A DNA stretch of 64,000 nt from Desmodus rotundus. Taxonomy: Eukaryota > Chordata > Mammalia > Chiroptera > Phyllostomidae. The DNA is taken from contig NC_071389.1 in NCBI RefSeq assembly GCF_022682495.2, positions 188,589,556-188,653,555 on the forward strand. Direction: 5' to 3'. Shown here piece after piece: positions 21,881-33,739 of the stretch. How positions within the stretch are numbered: the first letter of the stretch is position 1; the number at the start of each line of letters is the position of its first letter. The position numbers and the translations under genes are program-made. The notes under the pieces were generated by a model. It made no database searches and had not been told where the DNA came from. It saw only the letters and a program-made list of their open reading frames with translations.

Positions 21881-22283
21881 GTATACATGTTATCTGTTGG
21901 TGTGACAAATTGCCCTAAAACGTACTGGCTTAACACCATTATTTCTCATGCTTTCTGTGGATGAGCAGTTTGAGAGTGGCTCGGCCGGGCAGTTCTGCTT
22001 CGGGGCCTCTGGTTTGGGCTGCATCACCCAAAGCCTGGACTGGAGCTGGAGGAGGCGCTTCCAAGGTGGTTAGTGGACATGGCTGGCAAGTGGCACTCTT
22101 GCTCGTGGCCGTTCCACTGGACCGCTGAGTGTCCACACAACGTGCTGTCTGGGTCCCTCAGAGTGAACGGTCCCAGAGAAAGTGGGAGTGAGAGCGGACC
22201 AGGCAGAAGCTGCGTCTTCTCTGTGATCTAGCCTCAGAGGTCACACACTGTCACTTGGGCAGTATTCCGCTTGGCACTCACGT
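21881..22283 (-). mobile_element. MLT1-class LTR (ERVL-MaLR)
   Basis: 'tctgttggtgtgacaaattg', 'ccctaaaacgtactggctta', 'tctgtggatgagcagtttga', 'gcttccaaggtggttag', 'catggctggcaagtggcac' and 'cactgtcacttgggcagtat': an old reverse-oriented MLT1. Confidence 0.8.
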
Positions 22284-22334
22284 TAGCCTTAGTGTGAGAC
22301 AGGACGGGAACACCAGGAAGGAGGACCATGTGGA

Positions 22335-22480
22335 GACCCCATGGTGGCTGACTGCTATGCAGTCCTGTCTTTGTAACCCCCACTTAACCAACCCCCTACT
22401 GTTGAGCGTCTGTGTTGTTTCCACTGTTTTGCTATTGCAGGGAACATACATTCCTGAAAGGCTTGGGCATCTACAAGTGC
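22335..22480 (-). mobile_element. Old L1M fragment
   Basis: 'aaccccctactgttgagcgt', 'ctgtgttgtttccactgttt', 'tgctattgcagggaac' and 'acattcctgaaaggcttggg' follow the antisense L1M pattern. Confidence 0.65.
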
Positions 22481-22849
22481 CTGGTCTCTATTTGCTTTCA
22501 CTTAGTCCAGCCGAGGTTTCAAAGTTACAACCGAGGAGCAAAGTCATGTGGGGCCATATGCAACACTGGGCACCCCCATTTAGACCACTCCCTTTAAGCG
22601 TCGTTATGATGAGCCCCTGAGGGGATCCCACAGTATTCCAGTGGGTTAGCAGGGTCTGGCAGGAAACAATGCAATTCAGAGACTCTAATGAAGAGATCAC
22701 TGACAACAGATTTGAGCAGGGATGAGGAAACCAAGAAGATTGGAGGCACCTGAGACCGGCAAGAGGCAACCCATTGCCTCCCGGAGGCCAGAAGGGGTGG
22801 GACCACTGAACTGCCGGAAATTCAGTGAAAGCAGGGACTGTGCCTGTGA

Positions 22850-23032
22850 TCTCCTCTGTGCACCCTGCTGTCTGTTCCCCTCTCTCCCTCCTCTGTGCAC
22901 CCTGCTCTCTGTTCCCCTCTCTCCCTCCTCTGTGCATTCTGCTCTCTCTGTTCCCCTGTGCACCCTGCTCTCTCTCTGTTCCCCCCTCTCCCTCCTCTGT
23001 GCACCCTGCTGCCTGTTTTTCTCTCCCTCTCC
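22850..23032 (+). repeat. 37-bp minisatellite
   Basis: Units beginning ctctgtgca start at 22854, 22891, 22928 and 22995, with a shortened unit at about 22954. Exact 37-base spacing holds for the first three. Each unit has 'ctctgtgcaccctgctgtct' then 'gttcccctctctccctc'. The minus strand is purine-rich and generates repetitive Arg/Glu/Gly-rich frames that are not genes. Confidence 0.9.
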
Positions 23033-23284
23033 CTCCCTCTCTGCTGGTTCCTCCTCTTGGCCAGCTGAGACAGAGGTCAGGCAGTAGCTGCATGAAGCCC
23101 ATTTGGTATGGCCTATGGGGTCAGCCTGCCGAGGAAGAGAGAGCCGTGGAGAAAGGATGAGAGGATGGAAAGAAGAGGCAGTGGAGACTAACCAATTTAT
23201 TATCAGCCCGTATTTATGGAATATCATTAGGGCACAGAACAATGCATTACAACAGAGGTAACTAACCCCTGCCCTGTTGTAGAT

Positions 23285-23580
23285 GTGGGGTAATTTTATT
23301 ATTAATAATAATCCTAACAGCACGTTGGCTATAATGTGTTAAGTATTTTCCATGTACAGGGCAATGTATTACATTATAGGGCATTTCACACATACTCTTT
23401 CCAATCTTTATAGCCAATCTGTTAGGCACATGTTATTATGAGGCTCTTTCGGGCAGGGGAGAATGGCTTGGAAAGGTTCAAGATCCTGCCTGAGGTTACA
23501 AAATGAGTAGCAGAGCCAGGATGGAACCCAGTCTGTTTTTTTCTGAACTCCAAGTGCTTTACTCTCAACGCCATCTAGGG
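23285..23580 (-). repeat. MIR SINE
   Basis: Reverse MIR with 'attattaataataatcctaa', 'ttccatgtacagggcaatgt', 'gaggttacaaaatgagtagc' and 'agagccaggatggaacccag'. Confidence 0.8.
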
Positions 23581-24585
23581 CAGCCTTAGGGGGTGGACCA
23601 ACAGGATTTCTGCAAGAACCTTCAATAGCTTCTTCTACAATGGAGCAATTTAAAAAAAAAATAGAACAAGATCTTTAACACACCAACTCATCTGGACAGT
23701 TGCCCAGGAGTTAGAGTATCATCTGTTTGTCAGATTATGGGTTTTGTGCCAGTGCATACAAAGCAGACGAGAAGGAAAAATAAAAGATCCCCCTTAGAAT
23801 AGTGGGGTGAAGAACTAACTCAGTGCCGCGAGTGGCGAGATGACGTAACACGGGTCACCTTCAAGCTTTTGGTAAATTGTCATTCAGGGGCTGCTGCTGG
23901 TGGCTGAGGCATGCTGGCATCCTCTGAACACAGAGTCCTGGCAGCCCCTGGTGACCCTGGAGGCACTCTGTCAATTACCAAGCTCTAGAAGGAAAGTTTC
24001 CCCCGCAGCAGACGGATGGATGTGAGGAGGGGTAGAGGGAAGTGGGGCGGGGAGGGAGAGAGACATGCTACGTAATGGCATTACTTTGCACTCCGCATTT
24101 TGCAATAATGGAAATGACCCACTCTGTCTTCAGTGCTGGACACGTGCCAAAAAAAATTTCGGAACTTCCCTGTTTGTTTTCATTTACACCCTTCAGATTC
24201 TTCCTGCGAGGCAGGCGTGGCCTTGCTGGCAGGTTGCAGGGGGAGGTCGCCTAGGTGGAGGAGGGGCTGGAGCTGTTGAGAGGACTTGGTCAAGGATTTC
24301 TAGAGCTGCAGCCAACGTGGGTGTTTCTCTTCCGGGAAGAGAATCTTCTATTTATGCACCAAATTCTCGGTGCTGTGATTGAAATGCCTCATCAACCCTG
24401 GGGTCCTCAGACACTGGCTAAGTTAATCTCGTTAGCTGGAAGTCAACAGATCTCTAGAAGGGCCTCCCAAACATCCGGTTATTCACCAGTGCTTGGTGAA
24501 CTTGGACTCAGGGTCCTGCACACAGTAGGCACTTTCTCGGGCAGCATGGCCGAGAGCCTGGCCAGTGTGGGGGCCTAAGGAGCCA
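23581..24585. other. Non-repetitive stretch
   Basis: A 9-A tract at about 23652 is the only low-complexity sequence. No exon, RNA gene or repeat was recognised. Confidence 0.4.
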
Positions 24586-24589
24586 CACG

Positions 24590-24745
24590 GCTCGGGTTTT
24601 ACAGCCCATCCTCTGTCATCATGGGCAAGTCACGGTGATTAACAGCCGTCCTTCATGGGGTTGTCTTAAGAGTTCGATGATTTAGCCCTTGTGAAGAGCT
24701 TAGCACATAGTGACCGCTAGCCGTTACTATTACTACTAATTTTTA
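24590..24745 (+). repeat. MIR fragment
   Basis: 'atcatgggcaagtcacggtg', 'catggggttgtcttaagag', 'gaagagcttagcacatagtg': distal MIR. Confidence 0.65.
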
Positions 24746-25705
24746 GCCCCGTTTCCAAATAGCTAAGGTGGCCTTTTACACCTGGGTTCTTTTCAGGCCC
24801 CCTGTCTGGTGGCCCAGTTGCCAGCCCCTGTCCTGGTTCAAAGCCATCCAGCATAACACCATCGGGTTGATTTCCAAATTAATCTAAAGCTTTGTGCTCA
24901 TTGCTTATTTGCATTAAAAAAATTAATACCAGATGTAAGAGCCCTGATTGGCGATTTGGCGCCTGTTCATGTGAAAACGGTCTGTGGGTTCGCACTGAAA
25001 AGGTTTCATGTGAGCCAAGAATGTGACACCCTGGTGTGTGCGTTTTCAAATGGAGGATGTTTGGATGCATATAACTTAATTAATGTTGACTGAGCAGCTA
25101 CTCAGTGCAGGGCAAAGTGCTGCTCATCATTTTCCGCCCCCTCTCCCACCCCCGCCAGTGTTTTTGAGAAGAAAACCACTCTAAACAAAGTATTAACTTG
25201 GGACCCCAGATGAAAGAGAATGGTTCCAGTTTGGGGTCAGGGTGGGAGAAGCCCAGAGGCTCCCTCCCGACCCACCCCAGCCTTTCACCCGCGGGCCAGC
25301 CCTGTGTGGGCTTCCCAGCCTTGGCCCTTCCCTGCTCGCTGGGTCTCTGGGCTGGTAGAGAACTGACCAGACGTGACCGCTCAAGGCCATTCGGGGAGGT
25401 TTTGGTGAGACAGAACCAGAGCCCGTGACTCCACGCCCTTATTTCTTTTCCCGAGTCTCGTATTGCTCTTTGCTCTGAATTTAAAAAGTAACATTTTCTT
25501 TCCACTGCCCTCTTGATTCCTCCCATCCCAGCTCTTGGTGATGCGACCTGCTTTCTAATGCACAGATCTTGCTTCCAGAAGCCCTCGGTAGGTGTTTTCT
25601 CGGGGTGACTTCACTCTCCCTCCATCTAATACTAAGTTAACATTGCCTCCCCTCTCCTCTCTTCCCCCCTCCCCTCCCATCCCCCCCCCCACCCCCTCGT
25701 CCCTT
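24746..25705. other. Low-repeat stretch with a conserved-looking segment
   Basis: Bases about 24870-25080 are A/T-balanced unique sequence lacking repeat signatures (ttgcttatttgcattaaaaa, ccctgattggcgatttggcg) and could be conserved noncoding DNA. The rest, including a C/T-rich patch at 25650-25710, is featureless. Confidence 0.35.
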
Positions 25706-25710
25706 CCTTT

Positions 25711-25733
25711 CCCTCTCTCTCTCTCTCTCTCTA
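25711..25733 (+). repeat. (CT)n microsatellite
   Basis: About eleven CT dinucleotides following a C-rich tract. Confidence 0.9.
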
Positions 25734-25779
25734 GGAGCCAGACCACTGAATCCTAGATTTGTTGATTAGATAACATTAG

Positions 25780-25870
25780 ACAGGGAAGGTAATGTTCCTG
25801 AGCCTCAGTTTCTCTCTCTGTACAGTAGGTATAAGTACACCCACTTGACCGGGCTGGGAGGTGTAAAGGA
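25780..25870 (+). repeat. MIR fragment
   Basis: 'gagcctcagtttctctctct' and 'gtacagtaggtataa' match the middle of MIR. Confidence 0.6.
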
Positions 25871-25940
25871 GGTGTGACTGCCCAACCGTGTCCCCAGTCC
25901 ACATCAGGTCTCATCCTTCCCATCCGCCCCACCCTTAGAG

Positions 25941-26150
25941 CACAGGCGGCAAACACAAGGCCCGAGGGCCGAATCCCACCCTCCACCTTGTTTTATCTGG
26001 CCTGGCACCTTGTTTCTACCCGGCGGCAGCACTGAGCTCCTTGCCCCTAGTTAAGGAGCAGTTACATTTACACAGACCTAAAATTTCGGACCTTTGAAGG
26101 CGACCCTGAGGCTGATGTGGCCCCTGGTGAAAATGAGTTTGACACCCCTG
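25941..26150 (-). mobile_element. Bat non-autonomous hAT DNA transposon
   Basis: A 210-bp element. On the minus strand it starts CAGGGGTGTCAAACTC and ends GTGTTTGCCGCCTGTG. The interior pairs G/C-rich 'gggccgaatccc' and 'ggcccgagggcc' arms. The flanking octamers ccttagag (25933-25940) and acctagag (26151-26158) form an 8-bp TSD with two mismatches. It has no coding capacity and would have been mobilised in trans by a hAT transposase. Confidence 0.8.
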
Positions 26151-26158
26151 ACCTAGAG

Positions 26159-26900
26159 AGTTTGAAAAATGCAGAAATAGTTCAGTGTTTCTTAGCAGTC
26201 ATTTACATCTTCAGTGCGTTTAAACTTGCAGTTCGATTCAGAGAAGAAGAACCACCGAATAAGCTAAAAAAGGCAATGGCAGTCACAGTCCGCAGCAGGG
26301 TAATTGATCCGTCACACAGGGGAAAGCAGCCCACTGGGGAGCCGTGTTTGTCCGCCCCACGGCGGCCGAGGAGGGCGGGCTGCCTCGGCCCGGGTGCAGC
26401 AAGGCCTGGAAGGTACAAGACGAGGTGAGGGGCGGTGAGGGGCTCAGCGTGTCCACAGTGGGAGATGGTTCCAGCTGGCCCGCAAAGGATCACCGGTGTG
26501 TGTCCTGCCGGGTTGCCTCTGGAGAACAGACTGTGCATTTGGGTGAATTTAGAAAATATTCTACATCTGCTGTGCTTATTGTTAGCTCGCCCAGTTCTGC
26601 TGGGGTGGCTTAAATTCCTAAGGCCCGAGACGGAAGACAGCATTTACAATCCCGGTCTGGGAGAGCCACCCTCTCTCCATCTCGGAAGCCCAGCGTGGCT
26701 TCCAGGTTGCAGTGAGGCCGAGAATCGATGAGTCTTGGTTTTGACCCTGAGCTGCGTGTCCTCACTCCCGAAACAGGTCCCAGGCGTCAGGGGCTGCTGC
26801 CCTGCTCCATCCATGCTCCCTGCCTACCCCACGAGTCACTGCTTTGCCCTGGGCCTAAGGATGCCCCTTTCTGTCTAGGGAGGTGAGGTGTTCATGCTTT
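26159..26900. other. Unique stretch with a G/C-rich patch
   Basis: About 26170-26300 is A/T-balanced and repeat-free. About 26335-26450 is G/C-rich with several CpGs (cccacggcggccgaggaggg) but too small for a CpG island. No exon is supported. Confidence 0.35.
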
Positions 26901-26904
26901 TTAA

Positions 26905-26985
26905 AAATACTGTAGGAAAAAACACATAACAAAATTTACCACCTTAACCCTCTCTGAGTGTACAGTTCAGGTCGCTCTCTGTCTT
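26905..26985 (+). mobile_element. L1-like fragment
   Basis: 'aaaacacataacaaaattta', 'ccaccttaaccctct' and 'agtgtacagttcaggtc' are a common L1 3' UTR block. Confidence 0.6.
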
Positions 26986-28935
26986 ATCCCTTCAGGAAAT
27001 ACTGGGAGATGCTCAGAAATCAGGGTTGGGGGCCACATCCATGCCCAGTAACCATGGGTGGCCGTGGCAGGGGGCTTGTGGAGTGGAGGGGAAGTGGATG
27101 GGCAAGCGACTTTGCGGAGCTCAGAGCAGGCCTCCAGCTGCTCGGTACAAGTGCCCCTGACCTTGGCGGTGGAGCTGTGGGCAGGCATCTTCCACTTCAC
27201 GGCATTCCTTTTCATCCTTTTCTGATTGACTTCAGAGATGCCAGTGTGGAGGCAGCTCCTGCCGTCCAGCCTCAGCAGGACAGTGAGGGTGGGTCCCATC
27301 TCTCTTCTCACTTCCCTTAAGATCTGTCAAGCCTTTGCCCAGAAACCACAGGCTGGGGAGTAAAGGGCTGAGCCTGAGGCAGGAGAGGAGGGACAACTGT
27401 CTCCTTGTTTATTACTCATCAACGGTGTGTATGTGGGGAGCACGGGCTTGTTGAACAGAAAAACGGTGAATAGGACTTGACCTTCCTTTTTCCTCCACTG
27501 TCTCCCCCTGCACCCCAACAAACCCCCTGCAGTTGTGAAGATGGTTTGGCGAGTGTGTTTCTCTATCTCACTGGCGGGGTGGCGTTCCAGTGCCCCGTGA
27601 GCAGAGCTGGCAGGGCCACTTGTGTGTCGGCTGGACCACTCGTAGTTCACCTTTGCTGACCCCTACAGCGGTGCTCAGCCCAAGTCCCTGCCTCTGGCTC
27701 ACACTCAGGAAGTTTCAATGTTTCATGGAATTCCTGGTGAAAGGGTGACATTCTAGGAAAGATCTTCAGACCTCGCCTAATCAAATTTCATCTTTTTTTT
27801 AACTGATGAAGAAAGGAAGTAACTGTGGCTCAGGGACATGGAGTTATCTAAGGCCACGAAGCCTGTGTAAAGCCTGTGGAGCCCAGCCTCAGCGCTGAGT
27901 CTCTGGGCTGTTTTTCTAGTTACATAACAATCCTGTGGAATCAGGTTCCCCATTGTAGGAAGCACCTAAAACTCACAATTTGCAGGTCTCTCTCATCTTT
28001 GTTCGAGAAACAAAGGGGATAAACTTCCCACCCTTCACCCGAAATGACCATTTGCACACATGTTGCATTACCATCAGCATTCTGCAGTTTGTAATAGAAG
28101 ACGAGCTATGTTTTGCTAATTCCGCCAGGTGAACGGCGTGACTGATGAGATGCCGAGAAGCTGCTCAGGGAGAAGGGCATGAGGACTTTCAGGAACCCGC
28201 CTCCCCCGCAGCAGTTTTCAGGAATGGAGGGTTAGTCTCTGGGAGTCGCAGCACCTTCTTCCTTCTGTCGCAGATGAGAAGAACCCCTCACCCTCATTCG
28301 CAGGTCCGGCCCCCTCCCAGGTTCTCTGTCTGTGAGCAGGGTGTGAGAAATAATGCACCTCACATTTCACAGCTCGGAAAATTAGCAATCATTGTCTCAA
28401 ATTGCTGGGATTTGGGAAGGAAGAAAAAAATGTAATATTCCAAGCTCCTCGTGTGCGTGAATAAACAGGTCATCGTGGCCCTCCGAGCGGAGGCTTCTGC
28501 TGCACCTGAGGTCGCTGCTGCTCGGGACTCGGACGGCCGCCCGTGAACTTTTGAGGGTCCGAGGGCTCTGGTGTAGCGTGTGGGGAACACGCAGAGGGAG
28601 AGCTCTGCTCAATGAGCCACTGTGTCCGTCTTGGCTCAGGCTCCTGGAGCGTGGTGTCCCAGAGAGCCTGGGCCCAAATAAAGACACGCTTTCTTTCCCT
28701 TTCGGTTGACAGAGGGGGGGTTTGAAGGTAGCAGGGGAAACAGAGTGAGCAGTGTTCAGGGACGCAGCCCACCTTCCTGGGTAGTTTTCCACTGCGACAG
28801 ACCTGCCTGGGCAGGCCGGCCCCGGAGACTGCGATTTTTCCAAGCACGCCGTGTGGACCGGGCTGCGCTCACCTGCAGGCCCGTTGGCAGCGTCTCTGGG
28901 TCCGGTGGGGGTTGGGGGAAAGATGTGTGTCCCCT
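26986..28935. other. Mostly non-repetitive stretch
   Basis: A weak reverse MIR segment is visible at about 27800-27890 (ctgatgaagaaaggaagtaa, tggctcagggacatgg). Several CpGs cluster at 28475-28560. No repeat otherwise recognised and no credible exon. Confidence 0.35.
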
Positions 28936-28939
28936 GGCA

Positions 28940-29319
28940 TGTTCGTTTCCTCGGGCCACCACAAAAAAGTACCGCACCCTGGGTGGCTTACACAACAGGA
29001 ATTCATTGTCTCCGTCCTGGAGGCCAGAAGTCCAAAATCGAGGTGTGGGCAGGGGTGGGTCCAGGCCCCTCTCCTTGGCTTGCAGAGGTCACCTTCATGT
29101 TCACGTGGTATTCTCCCCACACAGTGGTCTGGGTCCGGACTTCCCCTTCTTGTGTGGACGCTGGCCATATTGGATTAGCGCCCACCCTCATGACCTCATC
29201 CTAATCTGATGACGTCTATAAAGACCCTATCTCCAAATATGGCCATATTCTGAGGTCCTGGGATTTAGGACTCCAATATTTGTATTTGGGGAGGAAAGGA
29301 ACACATTTCAACCCACAAC
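28940..29319 (-). mobile_element. MLT1-class LTR (ERVL-MaLR)
   Basis: 'tgttcgtttcctcgggccac', 'cctgggtggcttacacaaca', 'cctggaggccagaagtccaa', 'gcgcccaccctcatgacctc', 'accctatctccaaatatggc' and 'cacatttcaacccacaac'. A fairly complete reverse-oriented MLT1. Confidence 0.9.
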
Positions 29320-29504
29320 CATGTGTACATTATATTCCATCTTGTTTATCTGGGGACAGGGAAGCAGCCTGGGTGCCATAACTCTGTCTCCTCATAATGG
29401 ATTGCTGATTGGCCATCCTCTCTGCCTTCTGGTGCCACGGTCCTTCTTCCTTACATGGCAGACGGAGAACCGCATAGCATCCGACCCTGTTTTTACCACA
29501 ATAA

Positions 29505-29735
29505 TTAGAGCCACTCCTTACTGGTTTTCCCTTAGGTACCAGGCAAGGTACTATGCAGTTTGTGTTGCTCATATAATCCTCACTATGACCCTTGGCATAG
29601 GCTCTGTTATTCCCATTGCACAGACAAGGGAATTGAGGCACAGGAAGGCTAAGTAACTCACCCAAGGTCATACAGCTAGTAAGTGGTGGAGCCAGGATTT
29701 GAACCTGGGCCATATGGTTGCAAGGGGTACATTAT
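29505..29735 (-). repeat. MIR SINE, well preserved
   Basis: 'gtaccaggcaaggtactatg', 'ataatcctcactatgaccct', 'cccattgcacagacaaggga', 'ggtcatacagctagtaagtg' and 'gagccaggatttgaacctgg' read as an almost full-length reverse MIR. Confidence 0.92.
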
Positions 29736-29804
29736 CAACCACTTCTATTTTATGTAATAGACTCACTATTCGGCATGAACCCCTTTGTAGCTTCCACGCT
29801 CAAG

Positions 29805-30010
29805 AATTGGGATGACACTGTGGGTAAGGCCACAGGCTCTGGGTATCACATCTGCGCACTGTTGTTTATCGGCCGTGTGACTCCAGGCAAGTACAGAACC
29901 TCTCTGTGCCCCACTTTTCTCATCTGTAAAGTGAGGATGATGTTCTCAGAGTTGTTTCGGGAAGAACACATATGGACTGGCACACAGTAACTGCTTAGTA
30001 AATATTATTA
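29805..30010 (+). repeat. MIR SINE
   Basis: 'ggtaaggccacaggctctgg', 'gtgtgactccaggcaagtac', 'ttctcatctgtaaagtgagg' and 'ggcacacagtaactgcttag'. It lies head to head with the preceding reverse MIR. Confidence 0.88.
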
Positions 30011-30094
30011 TTGGTAGCAACATCATTTCACCATTTCCCTCGAAGAGAGAGCCATCACCCACCCCTGCTTCACCTCAGTCCCCAGCAGCCCAGC

Positions 30095-30370
30095 CTGGAG
30101 CAGCACCATCCAGTGTGGCAGCCATGAGCCTGAGAGATCCGGCTCCAGCGAACTGGGCTGTGCTCTACGAGTTAAATACACACCATAGCTTGAAGGTACA
30201 GCACCAAAAAGTGTAAATTATCTCATTAATAATTTTTATGTGGGTCACACAGTGAAGTGATCATGTTTTGGCTATCCTGGGTTAACTAAAATACATCGTT
30301 AAAATTCATTTGTTTTGTTTCACTTTTTAAAATGTGGCTCCTGGAAACTCTGAAATGGCTAGTGTAGCTC
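30095..30370 (+). mobile_element. Ancient hAT-type MITE
   Basis: 'caccatccagtgtggcagcc', 'aattatctcattaataattt', 'tgatcatgttttggctatcc', 'tgggttaactaaaatacatc' and 'aatgtggctcctggaaactc' match a widespread mammalian non-autonomous DNA transposon whose exact name I cannot fix. The termini are degraded. Confidence 0.6.
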
Positions 30371-32005
30371 ACTTGGGCCGGTGCCAGGCTAGACCGGAGG
30401 CTGGAAGCCCCCGGGACCACATCTGTTGTGCTCTCGGGGTTAACCCAGCACCTTGCCCAGGTCCCAGACTTGCAGCAACACTGAAGAAAATAATAGCTGA
30501 TGTATTTTTGATTATGCAGATGATCTGTGCTTAACCCCAGAAAGGTCTGGAGGGCACCAAGCCAGGAACAGGGGAAAGCGCGGCAGACAGGGGTTTTCGG
30601 CTCACTGGGTCTCTGGTGTTGTCACCGCCCTTGGCCTTGGCCCAGGCTGGCCTCCCACTGAATGGCCAGGTTTGATGGCCGGGCCCCCACTCTCCTGTGG
30701 AAGCCTCACAATTCAACCCAAGGGAGAACACCACTGTGGAAGTCCCTTCTATTTTCAGCACATTAGAGAAACCAGCTTTGCAGAGAGGATGGGAATGCTC
30801 ACTTCACGGGCCAAAGGAGGCCCATGAAAGGGACCTCTGTGCACTGTGAGCAGGAGAGAAGAGCTCGAAGGAAATTTCCACCGAGTTCGAGGTCCTCTTC
30901 TGGACTTGGCTTCTCAAGTGGAGCCTTGTGGAGATAGAAAATTTAATCTTCTACCTCTGTTCCTCTCCCACATTCCCTTCCCAAAAGCGAACCCCAAACC
31001 CAACCCTTGTGAGGGGGTGTGTGCCTGACATTCCTTTTTGACCTCAGGTTTATGGAAACCGACCAGCCTCACCTGCGATCCTCACAAACCCCAAGAACTG
31101 AGGCATCTGAGGGGAGTAATTCCAGTCAAGGAATGCTGGGGCTGGAAGCCAGCTTGGAGGCTGGTCCTGTCTCGTCTCTCTTGGCTTTCTGTGGTCCTCA
31201 CCCTTCCAGAGACATCTGTGCTGTTGGGGAGGGCTCAGCACGCAGGAGATTCTAACCCAGATGACCATACCCACAACTTAAGCAGCCCCACCATCTCCTC
31301 CTGTCCATTTCCCATCTCCATGAGCCTGGGCTCTCCTATTCACTCTTCTCAGAGGGATGTTGCTGGATTCATACAAACTTTGATTCACCATCACCCAGCT
31401 CCTGACATAGCTTTGCTTGAGTAGTGTGTCTTTGAGCAAGTAGCAATTTCTCTGAGGCTCAGTTTACATGAGATAATATGCAAACAGCAGCAGGCGGAGC
31501 CCATAACGCAGTAGACATGGAGGAAGCTAAGGAGGCACTTCCTTCCTCTGACCAGGACAGGTGGGAACAGGTCCGCCTGGGCTCTGGGGCCGGTCTCCGG
31601 CACGCACAGGGTTTTCACCCCAGTTTAATGACACTCAGTGAGGAGTTCTCTTCTGTGGCAGGTAGGAAGGCTGGGAGTTGCAGATTCCCAGTACTTCTGC
31701 CTCGCAGCTTTCCAGAAGCCACCTGTTCTGTTTGGGTCAGTAGAACAAGGAATCTTAGCAAAGAGAAGATGCTGCTTTTCATTAAACATCGTGAGCCTCG
31801 TTTGCCATTTGGGCAGGATTCAGTGAGCTTCGAGTGGGTGGAGGAGAAGGGGAGCAGGAAGTCATCTGTGGTAGAAATATAAACCCAGGTGGTCACAGGC
31901 AGCATTAACCGAAATCAGACATCTGCGTTGCTAACACGGCACCTGGCCCGTCATAGGATCCCGGTGTGTGTCGGTCCTTTGTCCTTGGCATCAGGCCCAA
32001 CGCGG
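30371..32005. other. Mostly non-repetitive stretch
   Basis: A short MIR-like piece lies at about 31410-31480 (ctttgagcaagtagcaattt, ctgaggctcagtttac). No exon or RNA gene was recognised. Confidence 0.4.
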
Positions 32006-32009
32006 GGCA

Positions 32010-32215
32010 TGGAAGGAAGGGAAAGGACTTGGAGCCTGAGATCTGGGTTCAAGTGTCAGTGTTGTCTCTCATTAGCTGTGACCCCTCGAGCACGCCGCTG
32101 TCTGGCTCTGAGTCCCAGGGAATTCTCATCTTAAAGACTGGCTCTGGAGGTTGAGTGATGACATGAAAGGGCTTTGGCAGCGGCAGAACACAGAGTGTTA
32201 GCTCCCCATCCTTAA
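32010..32215 (+). repeat. MIR SINE
   Basis: 'gagcctgagatctgggttca', 'ctcattagctgtgacccctc', 'attctcatcttaaagactgg' and 'tgagtgatgacatgaaagg' follow MIR in order, with divergence. Confidence 0.7.
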
Positions 32216-33220
32216 TCACACTGGTTAATGATAATCATTTTGCTCCTCTTTTTTATTCGATTTGGGTAAATATTAGTCAATTCCCTGTCATGACTCAAAC
32301 TAGATCTTTTCAAATGATGCAGTTTCCAGGCCATTTCCCAGCTCTTGTAACCAAATTTCGATCACGTTTGCTCCCTGGGGGCAGAAACTCGGGTTCCTTC
32401 CAGCCTCTATTCCTTGTGGCCTGATCCATGAGGGGTCCCCAGCTCACCAGGGCACCAGATGGAAGATCAGGATCTTTCCTGAGAAGAAAGAAAAAGCCCT
32501 TTGAAAAACTGCTGATAGAGAATGTTTATTTAATTTCAGGGCAGGAGGGTCTGTTTTTGTTTTTGAGGTGTAATCCAAGTAGAGTTTATTGCTACTTGAG
32601 CTTTTAATTGGTTTACTAATACTTTTTATAGCTTCTTATTTTAATGTTTACAGGTCCCCAGAAGCTGAAGTTTACTGACATCCGTGAAGGGATTGATAAA
32701 TGATTTAGTGCAAACAGCAAAACTGGAGGCATTGTATGAATTAGAAATTGTGCCGCGGAGCCCACTCTGGAGCCACTCATTTAATGTGATTTGCATCCTG
32801 CAGCTGTTCCTCCCCACAGTCAAAGGAAAAACAAACATCGACTGTTCCCCCAGCAGAGCAGGGGGTGCTCCAGGGGTTGGGGCAAGGCTTCTAGGGAGCG
32901 GCAGGTAGGGCTGGTAGGCTGGTCTGGGTTAGGTACGCAAGACAGGGCTTCCTGCTGAGCTTTGGCCAAGCCGGTATTTCACCCTGCCCTCACCTCTGTG
33001 CGAGTCCTGCCTGGACGGGAGAGAAGATGGGCTCTGCATCCTCCCGTCGTTTCAGAGCAGCGGTGCACCTTCTGCAAACTCATTTACTCTCACATGTCAG
33101 CTGGGGCTGACACCCTCTAGCATGTCTTTTGATCTTGCGATTCTCTATCAAATGTGATTTAGACTCAGCTGATTTCAGTGGGTTTGCTTGGCTGTTACTA
33201 CTTTTTCTTCTCTGGTGCAA
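32216..33220. other. Low-repeat stretch, A/T-rich patches
   Basis: About 32220-32300 and 32500-32830 are A/T-rich, free of recognised repeats, and conserved-looking (tttaattggtttactaatac, ggagccactcatttaatgtg). The remainder is unremarkable. Confidence 0.35.
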
Positions 33221-33224
33221 TGGA

Positions 33225-33500
33225 GATTTCTTGGAATTTCTGAAATCCTTTTTTTTTCGTATATGAAAGATATTTGTTTATTACAGGAAATAGGTAAAAT
33301 GCATGCAAGTCAAATAAGTGAACTAGAAATCACTAGCAAATCTACCATCTAGAGATAATGATTGTTAACAATTTTGATAAATGTCCCTCCAGACTTTTTT
33401 TGCTGATATACATCTTTGTATTTTTTTTTAATTGACACAGCCTATATTTCTTGGTTACGTGTTTTATTCATTTATCTTTTTTGAGCATTTGTCTCTATAA
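33225..33500 (-). mobile_element. Old L1M 3' fragment
   Basis: 'ctaccatctagagataatga', 'ttgttaacaattttgataaa', 'tgtccctccagactttttt' and 'gctgatatacatctttg' match the antisense L1M 3' region. Confidence 0.68.
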
Positions 33501-33739
33501 TACTCAATGGCTCGTATTCAAAGAGGCTTGGGCAGACCGACCCTAAAAACAAACAACACCCAAGTGCATCATGCCCCAGTGGAGAGGTGACTTTGGCTGC
33601 AGCTGTGCATTTGTATCTGAGTTACTTCAATGTCATCTCTAGGGCACTGACATAATATAGGTGCCTTCTCCCTTTCTTTAGGCCATTTAATGTAACATTC
33701 TTCACAAGTTCCCGAGGATGACTTTATTCTTGTTCTCTT

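Noticed and set aside
22488..23323. Overlapping 204- and 208-codon minus-strand frames with Arg/Glu/Gly-rich repeats
   Set aside because: The repetitive part is the translation of the 37-bp minisatellite. Several frames are open at once because of the purine bias, which argues against selection.
26335..26450. Possible CpG island
   Set aside because: Too short, and CpG density is only moderate.
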